Below, one piece after another: positions 6,882 to 14,009 of a DNA stretch of 14,009 nucleotides. The notes beneath the pieces were generated by a model. That model made no database searches and was not told the DNA's origin. It saw nothing but the letters and a program-made list of their open reading frames with translations. The stretch is taken from positions 1 to 14,009 of the forward strand of contig JAGRJX010000117.1 in NCBI GenBank assembly GCA_020442545.1, read 5' to 3'. Numbering within the stretch: the first letter of the stretch is position 1; the number at the start of each line of letters is the position of its first letter. The position numbers and the translations under genes are program-made. The stretch comes from Lysobacterales bacterium (GTDB taxonomy: Bacteria; Pseudomonadota; Gammaproteobacteria; Xanthomonadales; Xanthomonadaceae).

Positions 6882-7408
6882 CGCGCGACTTTGCCGTCCC
6901 GCCAACGGGCAAGTCCGCCCTGATGACCAGCCTCGGGCTGGGGATGCTGGTGCCGCTGATCATCCTGTTGGCGCTGGCTACCGGCCACACCAGCAAGCCG
7001 CCGCTGCAGGCGCTGTTCATCGCGCTGCTGATGATCGTGATCGTCATCGCCGTCTTCGTAGCGGTGTTCCGCAACTTGCGCATTCGCATCGATGGCGCGG
7101 TGTTGCTGGTTCAGGGCGGACTGTTCTGTCGACGCGTGGACATCGCCGAGCTGGATCTGGACAGCGCCCGTATCCTCGACCTCAACGAACACCGAGAACG
7201 CCGCCCGCAGTGGCGGCTGTTCGGCGCCGGCCTTCCCGGCTATCGCGTCGGCGACTACTACACCCGCGACAAGCAGCGCGCCTTCTGCCTGATCACCGAC
7301 TTCTCCCGCGTGCTGCGAATCGAGCGAAGCAACGGCCATCTGCTACTCGTCAGTGCGGAACGGCCCCGCGAACTGCTGAAGGCGCTGCAGGACTACGCAG
7401 CCAGCTGA
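6878..7408 (+). CDS. Two-helix membrane protein with a PH-like C-terminal domain
   Basis: The GTG at 6878 overlaps the DUF4177 stop by 4 bases (GTGA), giving 176 residues; an internal ATG at 6923 is less likely. Two hydrophobic helices (about residues 18-35 and 44-64) precede a cytoplasmic domain (about 67-176). That domain starts LRIRIDGAVLLVQGGLFCRRVDIAELDL and continues with strands typical of bacterial pleckstrin-homology-like membrane proteins (for example GYRVGDYYTRDKQRAFCLIT). The final helix is PRELLKALQDY. Bacterial PH-like domains often mediate oligomerisation at the membrane. As the last gene of the SPFH operon, it may be a membrane partner of the SPFH protein. The fold call rests on pattern recognition only. 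Confidence 0.7.
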   Translation: MTRDFAVPPTGKSALMTSLGLGMLVPLIILLALATGHTSKPPLQALFIALLMIVIVIAVFVAVFRNLRIRIDGAVLLVQGGLFCRRVDIAELDLDSARILDLNEHRERRPQWRLFGAGLPGYRVGDYYTRDKQRAFCLITDFSRVLRIERSNGHLLLVSAERPRELLKALQDYAAS

Positions 7409-7434
7409 CGCTTTCAAGGTCGCGCTGCTACCCT
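7405..7434 (+). promoter_or_regulatory. Weak candidate promoter for the M15 peptidase gene
   Basis: CTGACG (7405-7410), an 18-base spacer and an extended -10, TGC before TACCCT (7429-7434), would start transcription at or within a base or two of the ATG at 7442. No Shine-Dalgarno is present next to that ATG, so a leaderless or near-leaderless message is possible. The boxes are poor, so confidence is low. Confidence 0.25.
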
Positions 7435-7441
7435 AGCGATC

Positions 7442-8290
7442 ATGCCCACGCGAACCAATCCGCGCCACTGGCGGCTGCTGAACGCTTCGACCATCGAGGC
7501 CCTCCCAGCTCGCCTCGCGCACGCACGCACGCGGGCCAACGCTGATGCACGCAAGCTTGCCAACGCTGACTGGCTGATCCGGCGCAAGGACGACGGACGC
7601 TTCATAGCCGTGCGCCGCGGCGACCGCTTGCTGCCGCTGTTCCGCAACGCCCTGCCGAGCGTGCTGGAGGACGATTTCACCGACCTGGCAATCAGCGCGG
7701 CCAATCCGCATGGACAGCATCCCATCGGCGGACTGACGGATCGCCTCGACGAACTTGGCCTCGACGCCGACGACTACGCCCAACGCGTCGGCCTGCCGCT
7801 GGTGCCGGAGCCTCGCAGCCTTGGCTTCGCCGGCTTCGACCGCTATCGCCGTCCGCTATGGCTGACTGACCCGGCCAGCGCTGCCTGGCTGGACATGCAG
7901 CGTGCCGCGCGTGAAGACGACGTTGAGCTGGACGCGATTTCCGGCTACCGCAGCCATGCCTACCAGCTCGGCATCTTCCGTCGAAAACGCGAGCGCGGCC
8001 TTGCCATTGACGACATCCTCGCCGTCAACGCCGCACCCGGCTTCTCCGAACACCACAGCGGCAACGCGCTGGACATTGGCACGAGTGGCGAACCGCCCGC
8101 CGAGGAAAGCTTCGAGAACACCGCCGCCTTTGCCTGGCTGTGCGAAAACGCGGCAGGTTTCAACTTCCACCTCAGCTATCCGCGCAACAATCCGCACGGC
8201 ATCGTCTACGAACCCTGGCACTGGTGCTGGTCAGCGGGAAGCGTCGCCCGCGCTGAGCCCAGCGCCAGTGCGACGCCAGTCGGACGCTGA
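7442..8290 (+). CDS. VanY-like D-alanyl-D-alanine carboxypeptidase (M15B zinc peptidase), no signal peptide
   Basis: The protein has 282 residues. The M15B zinc site is intact: SGYRS (about 175-179), SEHHSGNALDIG with zinc ligands His204 and Asp211, and YEPWHWCW with catalytic Glu257 and ligand His260. Such enzymes remove the terminal D-alanine from peptidoglycan stem peptides or precursors. About 110 residues precede the catalytic domain and show no signal peptide or membrane helix, so cytoplasmic action, perhaps on precursors or recycled peptides, is possible. No better start exists: the ATG at 7442 is 33 bases after the previous stop. The last 60 bases overlap the GNAT gene on the other strand. 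This tail follows the catalytic motif and looks dispensable (AEPSASATPVGR). Confidence 0.88.
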   Translation: MPTRTNPRHWRLLNASTIEALPARLAHARTRANADARKLANADWLIRRKDDGRFIAVRRGDRLLPLFRNALPSVLEDDFTDLAISAANPHGQHPIGGLTDRLDELGLDADDYAQRVGLPLVPEPRSLGFAGFDRYRRPLWLTDPASAAWLDMQRAAREDDVELDAISGYRSHAYQLGIFRRKRERGLAIDDILAVNAAPGFSEHHSGNALDIGTSGEPPAEESFENTAAFAWLCENAAGFNFHLSYPRNNPHGIVYEPWHWCWSAGSVARAEPSASATPVGR

Positions 8291-8800
8291 CTGCCCCCAG
8301 CAATTGCTGGGTTCCTCGGTGAACGGCGGCGGCAACTGCTTCGGGCCGATCAGTCTGGAACCCAAGCGTTTCGCCAGCTTGATCGACGGTTCGTTGTCGG
8401 GGTGGATACTGTGGATGATCTCGGTCCAGCCGAGCACGTCGACGGCGTAGTCCATGCCGACGCGAGCCGCCTCGAAAGCGTAACCCCTGCCCCAGGCATC
8501 GGGATGCAGGCCCCAACCGACTTCCGGACCCGGCCAGCCCAGCGGGAACCACGGGCCACAGCGACCCAGCCATTTGCCGCTGCCCTTTTCCAGCATCGAG
8601 GACATGCCGACACCAGTCGCGGCCCAGGAACCGATCATGGTCATCATGCCGCGCCAGACGATCTCCCTTGACTGCACGCCGCCAAGGAATCGCGCCGCGA
8701 GCGGGTCGGCCATCATGCCCGCCCAGCGATCCAGATCATGCAGCGTCGGCGGGCGCAGGATCAGGCGTTCGGTTTCGATGCGAAGATCAACAAACGACAT
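8231..8800 (-). CDS. GNAT acetyltransferase (RimJ/RimL-like)
   Basis: This 189-residue protein has the N-terminal pattern IETERLILRPPTLHDLDRWA (residues 8-27), the central strand and turn GPEVGWGLHPDAWGRGYAFE with the acetyl-CoA loop GRGYA (about 104-108), and the C-terminal IHPDNEPSIKLAKRLG. These are typical of RimJ/RimL-type N-acetyltransferases that act on proteins or small molecules; the substrate is unknown. The ATG at 8798-8800 has a GGAGAG ribosome site 5 bases upstream. It begins 15 bases after the alkA stop, so the two are probably one transcript. Its 3' end overlaps the plus-strand M15 peptidase gene by 60 bases. Confidence 0.88.
   Translation of the reverse strand: MSFVDLRIETERLILRPPTLHDLDRWAGMMADPLAARFLGGVQSREIVWRGMMTMIGSWAATGVGMSSMLEKGSGKWLGRCGPWFPLGWPGPEVGWGLHPDAWGRGYAFEAARVGMDYAVDVLGWTEIIHSIHPDNEPSIKLAKRLGSRLIGPKQLPPPFTEEPSNCWGQSASDWRRTGAGLSAGDASR
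8296..8311. repeat. 16-base perfect palindrome just past the M15 peptidase stop
   Basis: CCCAGCAATTGCTGGG is fully self-complementary. It lies 5 bases after the plus-strand peptidase stop and inside the GNAT coding region. As RNA it forms a six-pair stem with an AATT loop. The downstream plus-strand bases (TTCCTCGG) are only weakly terminator-like. Confidence 0.5.
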
Positions 8801-8815
8801 GGCGCTCTCCGACGT

Positions 8816-9490
8816 TCATTGCTGTGATCGGGGCGTCGGCTTTTTCGCGCCCGCATCGAAATCGGCGATGCGCCACAGGTACAGACTGGCACACGTGCGA
8901 TACGGTCCCCAGCGCTCGCCGCGTTCGAGCAGCGCTCTCGGCGTGGGCATTGCGTCGGCTTCGTCCACGCGCTGTGCGCCCTTGCGGATGCCGAGGTCAT
9001 CGACAGGCAGCACGTCGGGGCGTCCGAGGCGGAACATCAGCATCATCTCCACCGTCCAGCGGCCGATGCCGCGCACGGCGGTCAGCGCCTCGACGATGTC
9101 GTCCTCGTGCATCACGCTCATGCGGCGCAGGTCGGGAATGTCACCGCGCTCGGCATGGGCACAGAGATCGCGCAGCGCCTTGAGCTTGTTGCCGGAAACA
9201 CCGCAGGCGCGAATGCCTTCGTCGTCAACGCGTGACAGTGTGTCGGCATGCAACAGCGTCGATCCGATGGCTTTCTCGACACGACCAACGATGGTAGCCG
9301 CCGCCTTGCCGCTGAGCTGCTGGTAGAGAATGGCGCGGGCCAATGCGTCGACGACATCGAAGCGCTTGCGCCAGCGACCGTCGGTCTCGATCGGCCCGAC
9401 GCGGCGCATCCATTGCCCCAATGCCGGATCGGCGCGGCGCAGGTGGCGTCTTGCGGCCTCCACATCAAATCCACGACGGTAACGGGGCAT
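8816..9490 (-). CDS. alkA: DNA-3-methyladenine glycosylase II (AlkA-type, HhH-GPD family)
   Basis: This enzyme removes alkylated bases such as 3-methyladenine from DNA in base-excision repair. The 224-residue protein carries the HhH-GPD core: FDVVDALARAILYQQLSGKAA near residues 44-64, the helix-hairpin-helix AVRGIGRWTVEMML (about 140-153), and PVDDLGIRKG with catalytic Asp164/165. It lacks the extra N-terminal domain of E. coli AlkA (282 residues), as in many shorter homologues. There is no iron-sulphur cysteine cluster. The ATG at 9488-9490 has a GGGAG site 8 bases upstream. The GNAT gene follows 15 bases after its stop. A TTGACG at 9544-9549 (minus strand) could be its -35, but the matching -10 is poor. 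Confidence 0.9.
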   Translation of the reverse strand: MPRYRRGFDVEAARRHLRRADPALGQWMRRVGPIETDGRWRKRFDVVDALARAILYQQLSGKAAATIVGRVEKAIGSTLLHADTLSRVDDEGIRACGVSGNKLKALRDLCAHAERGDIPDLRRMSVMHEDDIVEALTAVRGIGRWTVEMMLMFRLGRPDVLPVDDLGIRKGAQRVDEADAMPTPRALLERGERWGPYRTCASLYLWRIADFDAGAKKPTPRSQQ

Positions 9491-9511
9491 GCGCAGGACT
9501 CCCGGAAAACA

Positions 9512-9548
9512 TGACGCCGCAGACTGCGCGGGCAGTGTTGCGGCGTCA
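9512..9548 (-). terminator. Long hairpin with short T-run, candidate terminator of the acylase gene
   Basis: TGACGCCGCA (9512-9521) pairs perfectly with TGCGGCGTCA (9539-9548). An inner ACTGC/GCAGT stem (9523-9527 with 9532-9536) closes a GCGG loop, making about 15 pairs with one small internal loop. Read leftwards, it is followed by TGTTTTCC. It sits 50-86 bases after the acylase stop and just upstream of the alkA ribosome site. Confidence 0.55.
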
Positions 9549-9557
9549 AGATTGCCA

Positions 9558-9583
9558 CCCTTCCCCCGCTGTCGGGGGAAGGG
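9558..9583 (-). terminator. Second hairpin immediately after the acylase stop
   Basis: CCCTTCCCCC (9558-9567) and GGGGGAAGGG (9574-9583) form a perfect 10-pair stem with a 6-base loop, starting 14 bases after the acylase stop. No T-run follows on the minus strand. It may stabilise the 3' end or act together with the neighbouring hairpin. Confidence 0.5.
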
Positions 9584-9597
9584 CTTCAGGCGGTGGA

Positions 9598-12444
9598 CTA
9601 CTGCGGCATGAAGTCGATGCGACCAACCTCGTTTGCCGCCGACTCCGCCGGATCGATCACCAGCGGCTTGTAGGCATTGACCAGCCAGCGCGGCAGCTGA
9701 CTGACGTAGCTGGCATCGCCGATGTTGCCGTTCTGCCCTCCCGGCAGGATCTGCAGCAGCGTCGGCGTGTCGGTCATTTCGCCAATGAAGCGACGCACCG
9801 GCCCACTGCCGAACATGAAGTCGTTGTCGCTGTCGGCACGCACGCCGTGGCTGGCGGCATCCACGCTCTGGTAGCCACCGGGACGCGGCAGGCCCGGCAG
9901 GCCTTCGGCCAGATTGCTGAACGGATAACCCTGTGCGCCGGGGATGCTGAGCTGCGAGCTGAGCGGGTGGTCGAACACGATCCGATGCAGGCGGCCCCAG
10001 CGATAGTCGCTGATGTCGGCCGAATGCCCGAATGCCAGCGCGAAATTGTCGCCCGACAGCAGGTCCAGCGAGGTCACCAGGCTCCCGAGCAGCACGCAGT
10101 CCCGACGCTCGTCGGCCGTCGCATCCGATGCGACATCAGCCGGCAGCCCGGCGCTGAAGAAATCAAGACCCGAAGCACCGTGCCCTTGCTGCGCCGGGAA
10201 CACGTCCAGCATGTGCTTGAAAGCGTTCCAGGCATCCCGTGAGCCGGGCGTGTAGCCGGACAGGCCGACCTGAGCCAGCGTCGCGTCCACCGTACTGCGC
10301 ACAACCTGACCGCGCCAGACCGCGAACAGCGTCGCGGCCACGGAGGCGTCAATCTCTGCCTGCGATGGCGGCGTACCGGCCGGCAGGCCCGGATCCCAGC
10401 CTTCCACGATGCCGGTGGGCGTGGAGAAGTCCCAGTCGCGCAAGTAGTCGATGGCTTCGGCCACGCGGCTGTCAGTTGCCGCCGCACAGGCAGGGGCGTT
10501 GTCGAACGCCGCAACCAGGTGCGGGGTGACCAGTTCGGCGTCCATCAGCTGGTTGTTGGCCTGCAGCGCCATCATGTCGGTCACCGTGATGTTGCCGCGA
10601 TCAATCAGCGCCTGCAGTTCACGGTCGATTCGGCCCATGCGATAGGCCGAATAGCCCGGTGCGAGATAGTAAAGACCACCGGCCGGCCGAACCTGGTTCA
10701 ATGCGTTGTTGTCGAGCGTCACGCCCACCGGATCGTTGTTCGCGTTGGCGATATAGCCGGATGCCGGATTCACGACCTGCGGCATTTCTGCCGGCGACAG
10801 GATCTCGAAGCGCGAATGCTGGCCTTCGTAGTGGTTCTCCGCCGGCAGCCATTCGTTGCCACCGGTGCCTTCGCGGATGATGAACGGCGGCGCGCCGTTG
10901 ACCTGCATCTGCTGCAGGTCTTCCCGAATCGGCGCCTCGGCGCTCACGAAGTAGGCGATGTTGCCTTCCTTGTCGACGTAGCCGAAGTTCTGCGAACCGA
11001 CGTCGAAGTCGAGCACTGCCGCCTGGAACTCGTCCAGGTTGGTGGCACGGTTGATGCGCCGGAAGGCATCAAGTTCATGCGTGGCGCTCCAGCCGGTATA
11101 GGCCACCGAAATGCCGTGGTCGCCGTCGATGTCCAGCACCGGTCCGTTGTTGCGGCGCGGCACGAGTATGGTGATACCGCCGTTGAGATAACCGATGTCG
11201 TTGTTGCGCTCGACGTTGTCCGTCACGCCGTCACCGGTGTGGTTGACGTAGTAGCTCTGGAACACCCACAGCACCGGCTCGGCCTCGCCGTCGTACATGG
11301 TATGCGTCGGCAGGCCGTAGGTATTCAGCACGAACTGCTCGAAGTAAGCGTCGGTGACGTCCAGCGAGTTGGTGGTCAGGCCCCAGCAGAAATCCATGGT
11401 GCAGCCAAGGATTGGTACCGGCGTGCCGGGCGCGATGGCTCCGACGGAGTTCAGGGGCTGCGGATAGCGCGAATCGTTCGAAATGACGTGACCTTCCTGG
11501 AACAGCACCGGCGTGTCGAGGCTCAGATGCGGATCGTTGGACAGGATCGGGCGGCCGGAGGCGGTGTGATCACCGGACACCATCCACCAGTTACTGCCAG
11601 CGCGGTTCTCGCGGCGCTTGAGATGCGGTGCGATGACCTTGTTGTCGGCAATGCGGTCACGATAGTTCTCGGCCAGCGAAAGCATTCGATCCGGCAGCAT
11701 CGGAATGCCCTCATAGGCAGACTTGCCGACTGCTTCGAACTTTTCATCCTCCCCGGCGACCGACGGCATGCCGGGCTGGAACCCCGGAATCGAAATGCGA
11801 CCATCGGGCGGCGCAACCCGGAACAGATCCTCAAAGAACAGCGCATTGCCGTTGAATCCGGCAGCCGCTCCGGCCTGCTGGAAGGCACCGAGTTTCACCG
11901 TGTAGTCGATATCAAGATCGAAGCTCAGCTGGAAGGCCAGCAGCTTGCCGATGGCCATTGAATCGACCGGCGTCCACGGGTCGGCCGAGGTGAGCTCCAG
12001 CAGACTGTACTCCAGCGGCAGCGAGCCTTGTGCCAGCCAGGTGTTGACGCCATCGGCGTAGGCCTTGAGCTGCCCTCGCAGCTCGTCGGAGGCATCCACC
12101 CAGCTGTCCCATGCCGCACGACGAAGGCCAAGCGTGCGCAGCTCGATGTCCTGGCTGAGTCCGGGTGAACCCACCAGCTCGGCCAGCGTACCGCTGGCGG
12201 TGCGCCGCAGCAGGTCCATCTGGAAGAAGCGGTCTCGGGCATGCGCATAGCCCATCAGCCAGGCGGCATCCTCGTCGCTGCTGGCGATAACGGTGGGAAC
12301 GCCCTCGGCGTCGTAGGAAATGCTGCCAGCCGCATGTAATCCGGGTGCCGGCACGCTGGCGGCAGTGGCCGTGGAAGCCAGGCCCAGAGCCACGGCAAAG
12401 CCAAGAAGCGAACGCGTTGCACGACGCGCGATCAGTCTATTCAT
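9598..12444 (-). CDS. Secreted penicillin acylase family (Ntn) hydrolase
   Basis: This 948-residue precursor has a signal peptide (residues 1 to about 29, ending TATAA) for export to the periplasm. An alpha-chain region contains SYDAEGVPTVIASSDEDAAW and YAHARDRFFQMDLLRR. After a spacer comes the autocatalytic cleavage site GSNWW: Ser284 would become the N-terminal nucleophile of a beta chain of about 665 residues. Next come SGDHTASGRPILSNDPHLSL and MDFCWGLTTNSLDVTD, typical of this family. Members hydrolyse amide bonds in beta-lactams, acyl-homoserine lactones, lipopeptides and similar compounds. The motif after Ser284 looks more like the general penicillin acylase type than PvdQ, so I do not assign a substrate. 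It is longer than most members (about 780-850). The ATG at 12442-12444, after a GGGAGG ribosome site, is preferred over an upstream in-frame start because it gives the signal peptide. Confidence 0.9.
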   Translation of the reverse strand: MNRLIARRATRSLLGFAVALGLASTATAASVPAPGLHAAGSISYDAEGVPTVIASSDEDAAWLMGYAHARDRFFQMDLLRRTASGTLAELVGSPGLSQDIELRTLGLRRAAWDSWVDASDELRGQLKAYADGVNTWLAQGSLPLEYSLLELTSADPWTPVDSMAIGKLLAFQLSFDLDIDYTVKLGAFQQAGAAAGFNGNALFFEDLFRVAPPDGRISIPGFQPGMPSVAGEDEKFEAVGKSAYEGIPMLPDRMLSLAENYRDRIADNKVIAPHLKRRENRAGSNWWMVSGDHTASGRPILSNDPHLSLDTPVLFQEGHVISNDSRYPQPLNSVGAIAPGTPVPILGCTMDFCWGLTTNSLDVTDAYFEQFVLNTYGLPTHTMYDGEAEPVLWVFQSYYVNHTGDGVTDNVERNNDIGYLNGGITILVPRRNNGPVLDIDGDHGISVAYTGWSATHELDAFRRINRATNLDEFQAAVLDFDVGSQNFGYVDKEGNIAYFVSAEAPIREDLQQMQVNGAPPFIIREGTGGNEWLPAENHYEGQHSRFEILSPAEMPQVVNPASGYIANANNDPVGVTLDNNALNQVRPAGGLYYLAPGYSAYRMGRIDRELQALIDRGNITVTDMMALQANNQLMDAELVTPHLVAAFDNAPACAAATDSRVAEAIDYLRDWDFSTPTGIVEGWDPGLPAGTPPSQAEIDASVAATLFAVWRGQVVRSTVDATLAQVGLSGYTPGSRDAWNAFKHMLDVFPAQQGHGASGLDFFSAGLPADVASDATADERRDCVLLGSLVTSLDLLSGDNFALAFGHSADISDYRWGRLHRIVFDHPLSSQLSIPGAQGYPFSNLAEGLPGLPRPGGYQSVDAASHGVRADSDNDFMFGSGPVRRFIGEMTDTPTLLQILPGGQNGNIGDASYVSQLPRWLVNAYKPLVIDPAESAANEVGRIDFMPQ

Positions 12445-12472
12445 TACGGAGTCCCTCCCAGGAAGTCCCCCG

Positions 12473-12501
12473 ATTATGCGTACCTTGGCGTATGGGGGAA
12501 A
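12473..12501 (-). promoter_or_regulatory. Likely promoter of the acylase gene
   Basis: On the minus strand, CATAAT (12473-12478) matches TATAAT at five of six positions. TTTCCC (12496-12501) lies 17 bases upstream and is a poor -35. The leader would be about 21 bases. Two GCGTA repeats exactly 10 bases apart (12478-12482 and 12488-12492, plus strand) overlap and flank the -10, which could mark a regulator site. Confidence 0.45.
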
Positions 12502-12515
12502 GGGGGCCCGCAACT

Positions 12516-12926
12516 TCAGACTGAATTTCCGCCCTCGCCACCGGGCCTTTTCGGGGCCAGTGGATGGCAGAGTGCAGCAAGCAGCATGATCAGCCAGGAC
12601 AACATGATGAGGCCGCCGCCCAGTGGTGCCAGCGAAGTCGACGTGTCCGCCGCCACTGCCAGCAGCAGCGAGCCGCAGAACAGCGCGAGACCAAGGGCAA
12701 GCAGCGCGGCAGTCCAGCGAGAAGGTCGCTTGAGGGCCGGCCAGGCCTCGCCCACGACCGCCAGCACGATCAGACCCAGACCATGAATCAGCAGCATTTG
12801 CGAGGTGCTCCCCAGTCTCGAGGCATCGACCGCATTCTCGATATGCGCGGCGGCTGCCGCTGCCGCCGTGCCGGCCGCAAGCGCCAACGCTCCGGCAGCC
12901 AAGATCAGACGATCCGTGCGCTGCAC
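12516..12926 (-). CDS. DUF423 small membrane protein (YgdD/YwdK-like)
   Basis: This 136-residue protein has four hydrophobic segments (about 6-28, 41-58, 71-93 and 98-118), matching DUF423 proteins (E. coli YgdD is about 131). Conserved-looking features are the alanine-rich first helix followed by HIENAV, then the second-helix stretch MLLIHGLGLIVLAVVG, and GGGLIMLSW. Function is unknown. The start is GTG at 12924-12926; in-frame alternatives before the upstream stop include only CTG. It begins 4 bases after the DUF4340 stop, so translation is probably coupled to that gene. The acylase gene downstream has its own likely promoter. Confidence 0.85.
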   Translation of the reverse strand: MQRTDRLILAAGALALAAGTAAAAAAAHIENAVDASRLGSTSQMLLIHGLGLIVLAVVGEAWPALKRPSRWTAALLALGLALFCGSLLLAVAADTSTSLAPLGGGLIMLSWLIMLLAALCHPLAPKRPGGEGGNSV

Positions 12927-12930
12927 GAAC

Positions 12931-14009
12931 TCAGTCGCTCGCAGGTTTCAGATAGGCATCAAGGCGCTTGCGCAGGTTGCTGGCCTTGAAGGTCGGCAGT
13001 TCGAAGGCGCGACCCTCGACACGATGCCTCATCGCCTCGGCTTCGGCGTTGATGGCCGCCATGCGAGCCTGTCGGTCGGCAACCGGATCGGTGACGGCCA
13101 ACGGCGCCTCCGGCGGCTCGGCTGCAGCGCTGCCGGTTTCGGACGCTGGCCTCGACGTTCCCGGATCGGCAGCCGCTGCAACGGCAGCATCAGCCGATGC
13201 GCTGTCGGCGCCGGTATCCGTCGCCTGCTTCTGACGGGAATCAATCAGCGCCGCGTCATACTCCGCTTTTGCACGCGCCTGCGCAGCGTCCGCACCCTTC
13301 GCCGCCTGGTCTTCGTCAACATCAACCGTGAAGGTCGACCACACCCGCTGCGGCTGTTCGCCCGCAACCCAGTAACGGATGTCGATGACCAGGCCGTCCC
13401 GACTTCGGAACTCCGCCCTGCCGACGCCGGCATCAGGCACTGGTTTCGCGACATCAGTGGCCAGATCATCGAAGCGCAGATCGGTCAGAAAGCCGGCCAG
13501 CGCTTCACTGACGTAACTGTCCGCAGGTTCGCGGCCGGCGGGCAGGTTGGCCAGCGTGAAGCCGGACCTGCCGTCGGATTCGATGCGGACGGTGTCCGCC
13601 CTGGCGTCGTCATTCGCCGGATGTTCGACCGTGACCGACAGGATTCGCGACGCCGCGATATCGCTCAACTGCCGCTGCAGCCAGCGCGCTGGACGCTTCT
13701 CGACTGCGATCGTGCGATCAGTGAGCCAGCTGCGACCTTCATCAAGGCGGCGTACGTAGGTGCCGGTGCCGCCCGGTCGGTTGCCGCCCACGATCAGGCT
13801 CATCGTCTCGCCGGCAGCACTGATGTCCAGACGCACTCCGCTCGCGGCGGCATCGATCAACGGATCATTCACCCCGAGCCTGGCGTATCGCGTCGGGTTG
13901 GCGGTCTTGGCCTCGATGCGACGCGCCTGATTGATGAGCAGCAACAGTTTGCGCAGCGCTGCGCTGTCCACGGCGTAGCCGTCACGCTCCGGCATCACCC
14001 AGCCATCGC
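12931..14009 (-). CDS. DUF4340 domain protein, N-terminus cut by the right edge
   Basis: The frame stays open through the right edge: codons before the first GTG (13998) read D, G, W, giving GWVMPERDGYAVDSAAL. That is a typical DUF4340 opening, so the real start lies outside. About 358 residues are visible. The domain fills the first 230 or so, with VKP-rich and YVRRLDEGRSWL-type strands. Then comes a low-complexity alanine, aspartate and proline segment (about residues 240-310) and a basic C-terminal helix (NLRKRLDAYLKPASD). DUF4340 proteins commonly sit beside GldF/GldG-like ABC-2 transporter genes and are thought to be periplasmic or membrane-anchored components. The missing N-terminus probably holds a membrane helix, and the transporter genes probably lie to the right; neither is visible. 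Confidence 0.8.
   Translation of the reverse strand, partial: DGWVMPERDGYAVDSAALRKLLLLINQARRIEAKTANPTRYARLGVNDPLIDAAASGVRLDISAAGETMSLIVGGNRPGGTGTYVRRLDEGRSWLTDRTIAVEKRPARWLQRQLSDIAASRILSVTVEHPANDDARADTVRIESDGRSGFTLANLPAGREPADSYVSEALAGFLTDLRFDDLATDVAKPVPDAGVGRAEFRSRDGLVIDIRYWVAGEQPQRVWSTFTVDVDEDQAAKGADAAQARAKAEYDAALIDSRQKQATDTGADSASADAAVAAAADPGTSRPASETGSAAAEPPEAPLAVTDPVADRQARMAAINAEAEAMRHRVEGRAFELPTFKASNLRKRLDAYLKPASD

Noticed and set aside
9343..10242. Plus-strand open frame spanning the hairpins and parts of alkA and the acylase gene
   Set aside because: It is antisense to two well-supported genes and has no ribosome site or domain signature.
10519..11961. Long plus-strand open frame (480 codons) opposite the acylase gene
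   Set aside because: It lies wholly antisense to a clearly recognised family protein. Its translation is rich in His, Arg and Val without domains, as expected of a GC-rich shadow frame.

Overview
The window reads as chromosomal DNA of a GC-rich gammaproteobacterium. Gene content (PurT, an M15B carboxypeptidase without a signal peptide, DUF4340 and DUF423 genes) and promoter style (TACAAT or CATAAT -10 boxes with poor -35 boxes) suggest something near the Xanthomonadales/Lysobacterales. That placement is inference. I see no rRNA, tRNA, transposase, phage gene or CRISPR array, so this is housekeeping and envelope gene territory rather than a mobile island.

Layout. A TMEM43-family membrane protein (minus strand) runs off the left edge at base 1. 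A 350-base gap follows, then purT on the minus strand. Divergent from purT is a plus-strand pair sharing a 4-base overlap: a secreted transglutaminase-like protease-fold protein and a secreted beta-propeller-like protein. From 5611 to 7408 lies a compact plus-strand operon: an SPFH (band 7) membrane protein, a ribbon-helix-helix (RHH) DNA-binding protein, a DUF4177 protein and a two-helix membrane protein with a PH-like tail. Upstream sits a 19-base inverted repeat (TGATATC, 5 bases, GATATCA) that overlaps a good -10 box. A VanY-like carboxypeptidase follows on the plus strand. Its last 60 bases overlap, tail to tail, a minus-strand GNAT acetyltransferase, which is coupled to an AlkA-type DNA glycosylase. 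Two strong hairpins separate alkA from a large secreted penicillin-acylase-family hydrolase (minus strand). Finally, a DUF423 membrane protein lies 4 bases after a DUF4340 gene that runs off the right edge.

How the genes work together. The SPFH operon looks like a self-contained unit: a membrane scaffold, a small DNA-binding protein that could read the inverted repeat, and two small partners, with three of the junctions or overlaps implying coordinated translation. It is the best candidate for an under-described system here. The alkA-GNAT pair is probably co-transcribed. PurT supplies the folate-independent formyl transfer step of purine synthesis. The remaining genes are envelope or periplasmic proteins of unknown substrate.
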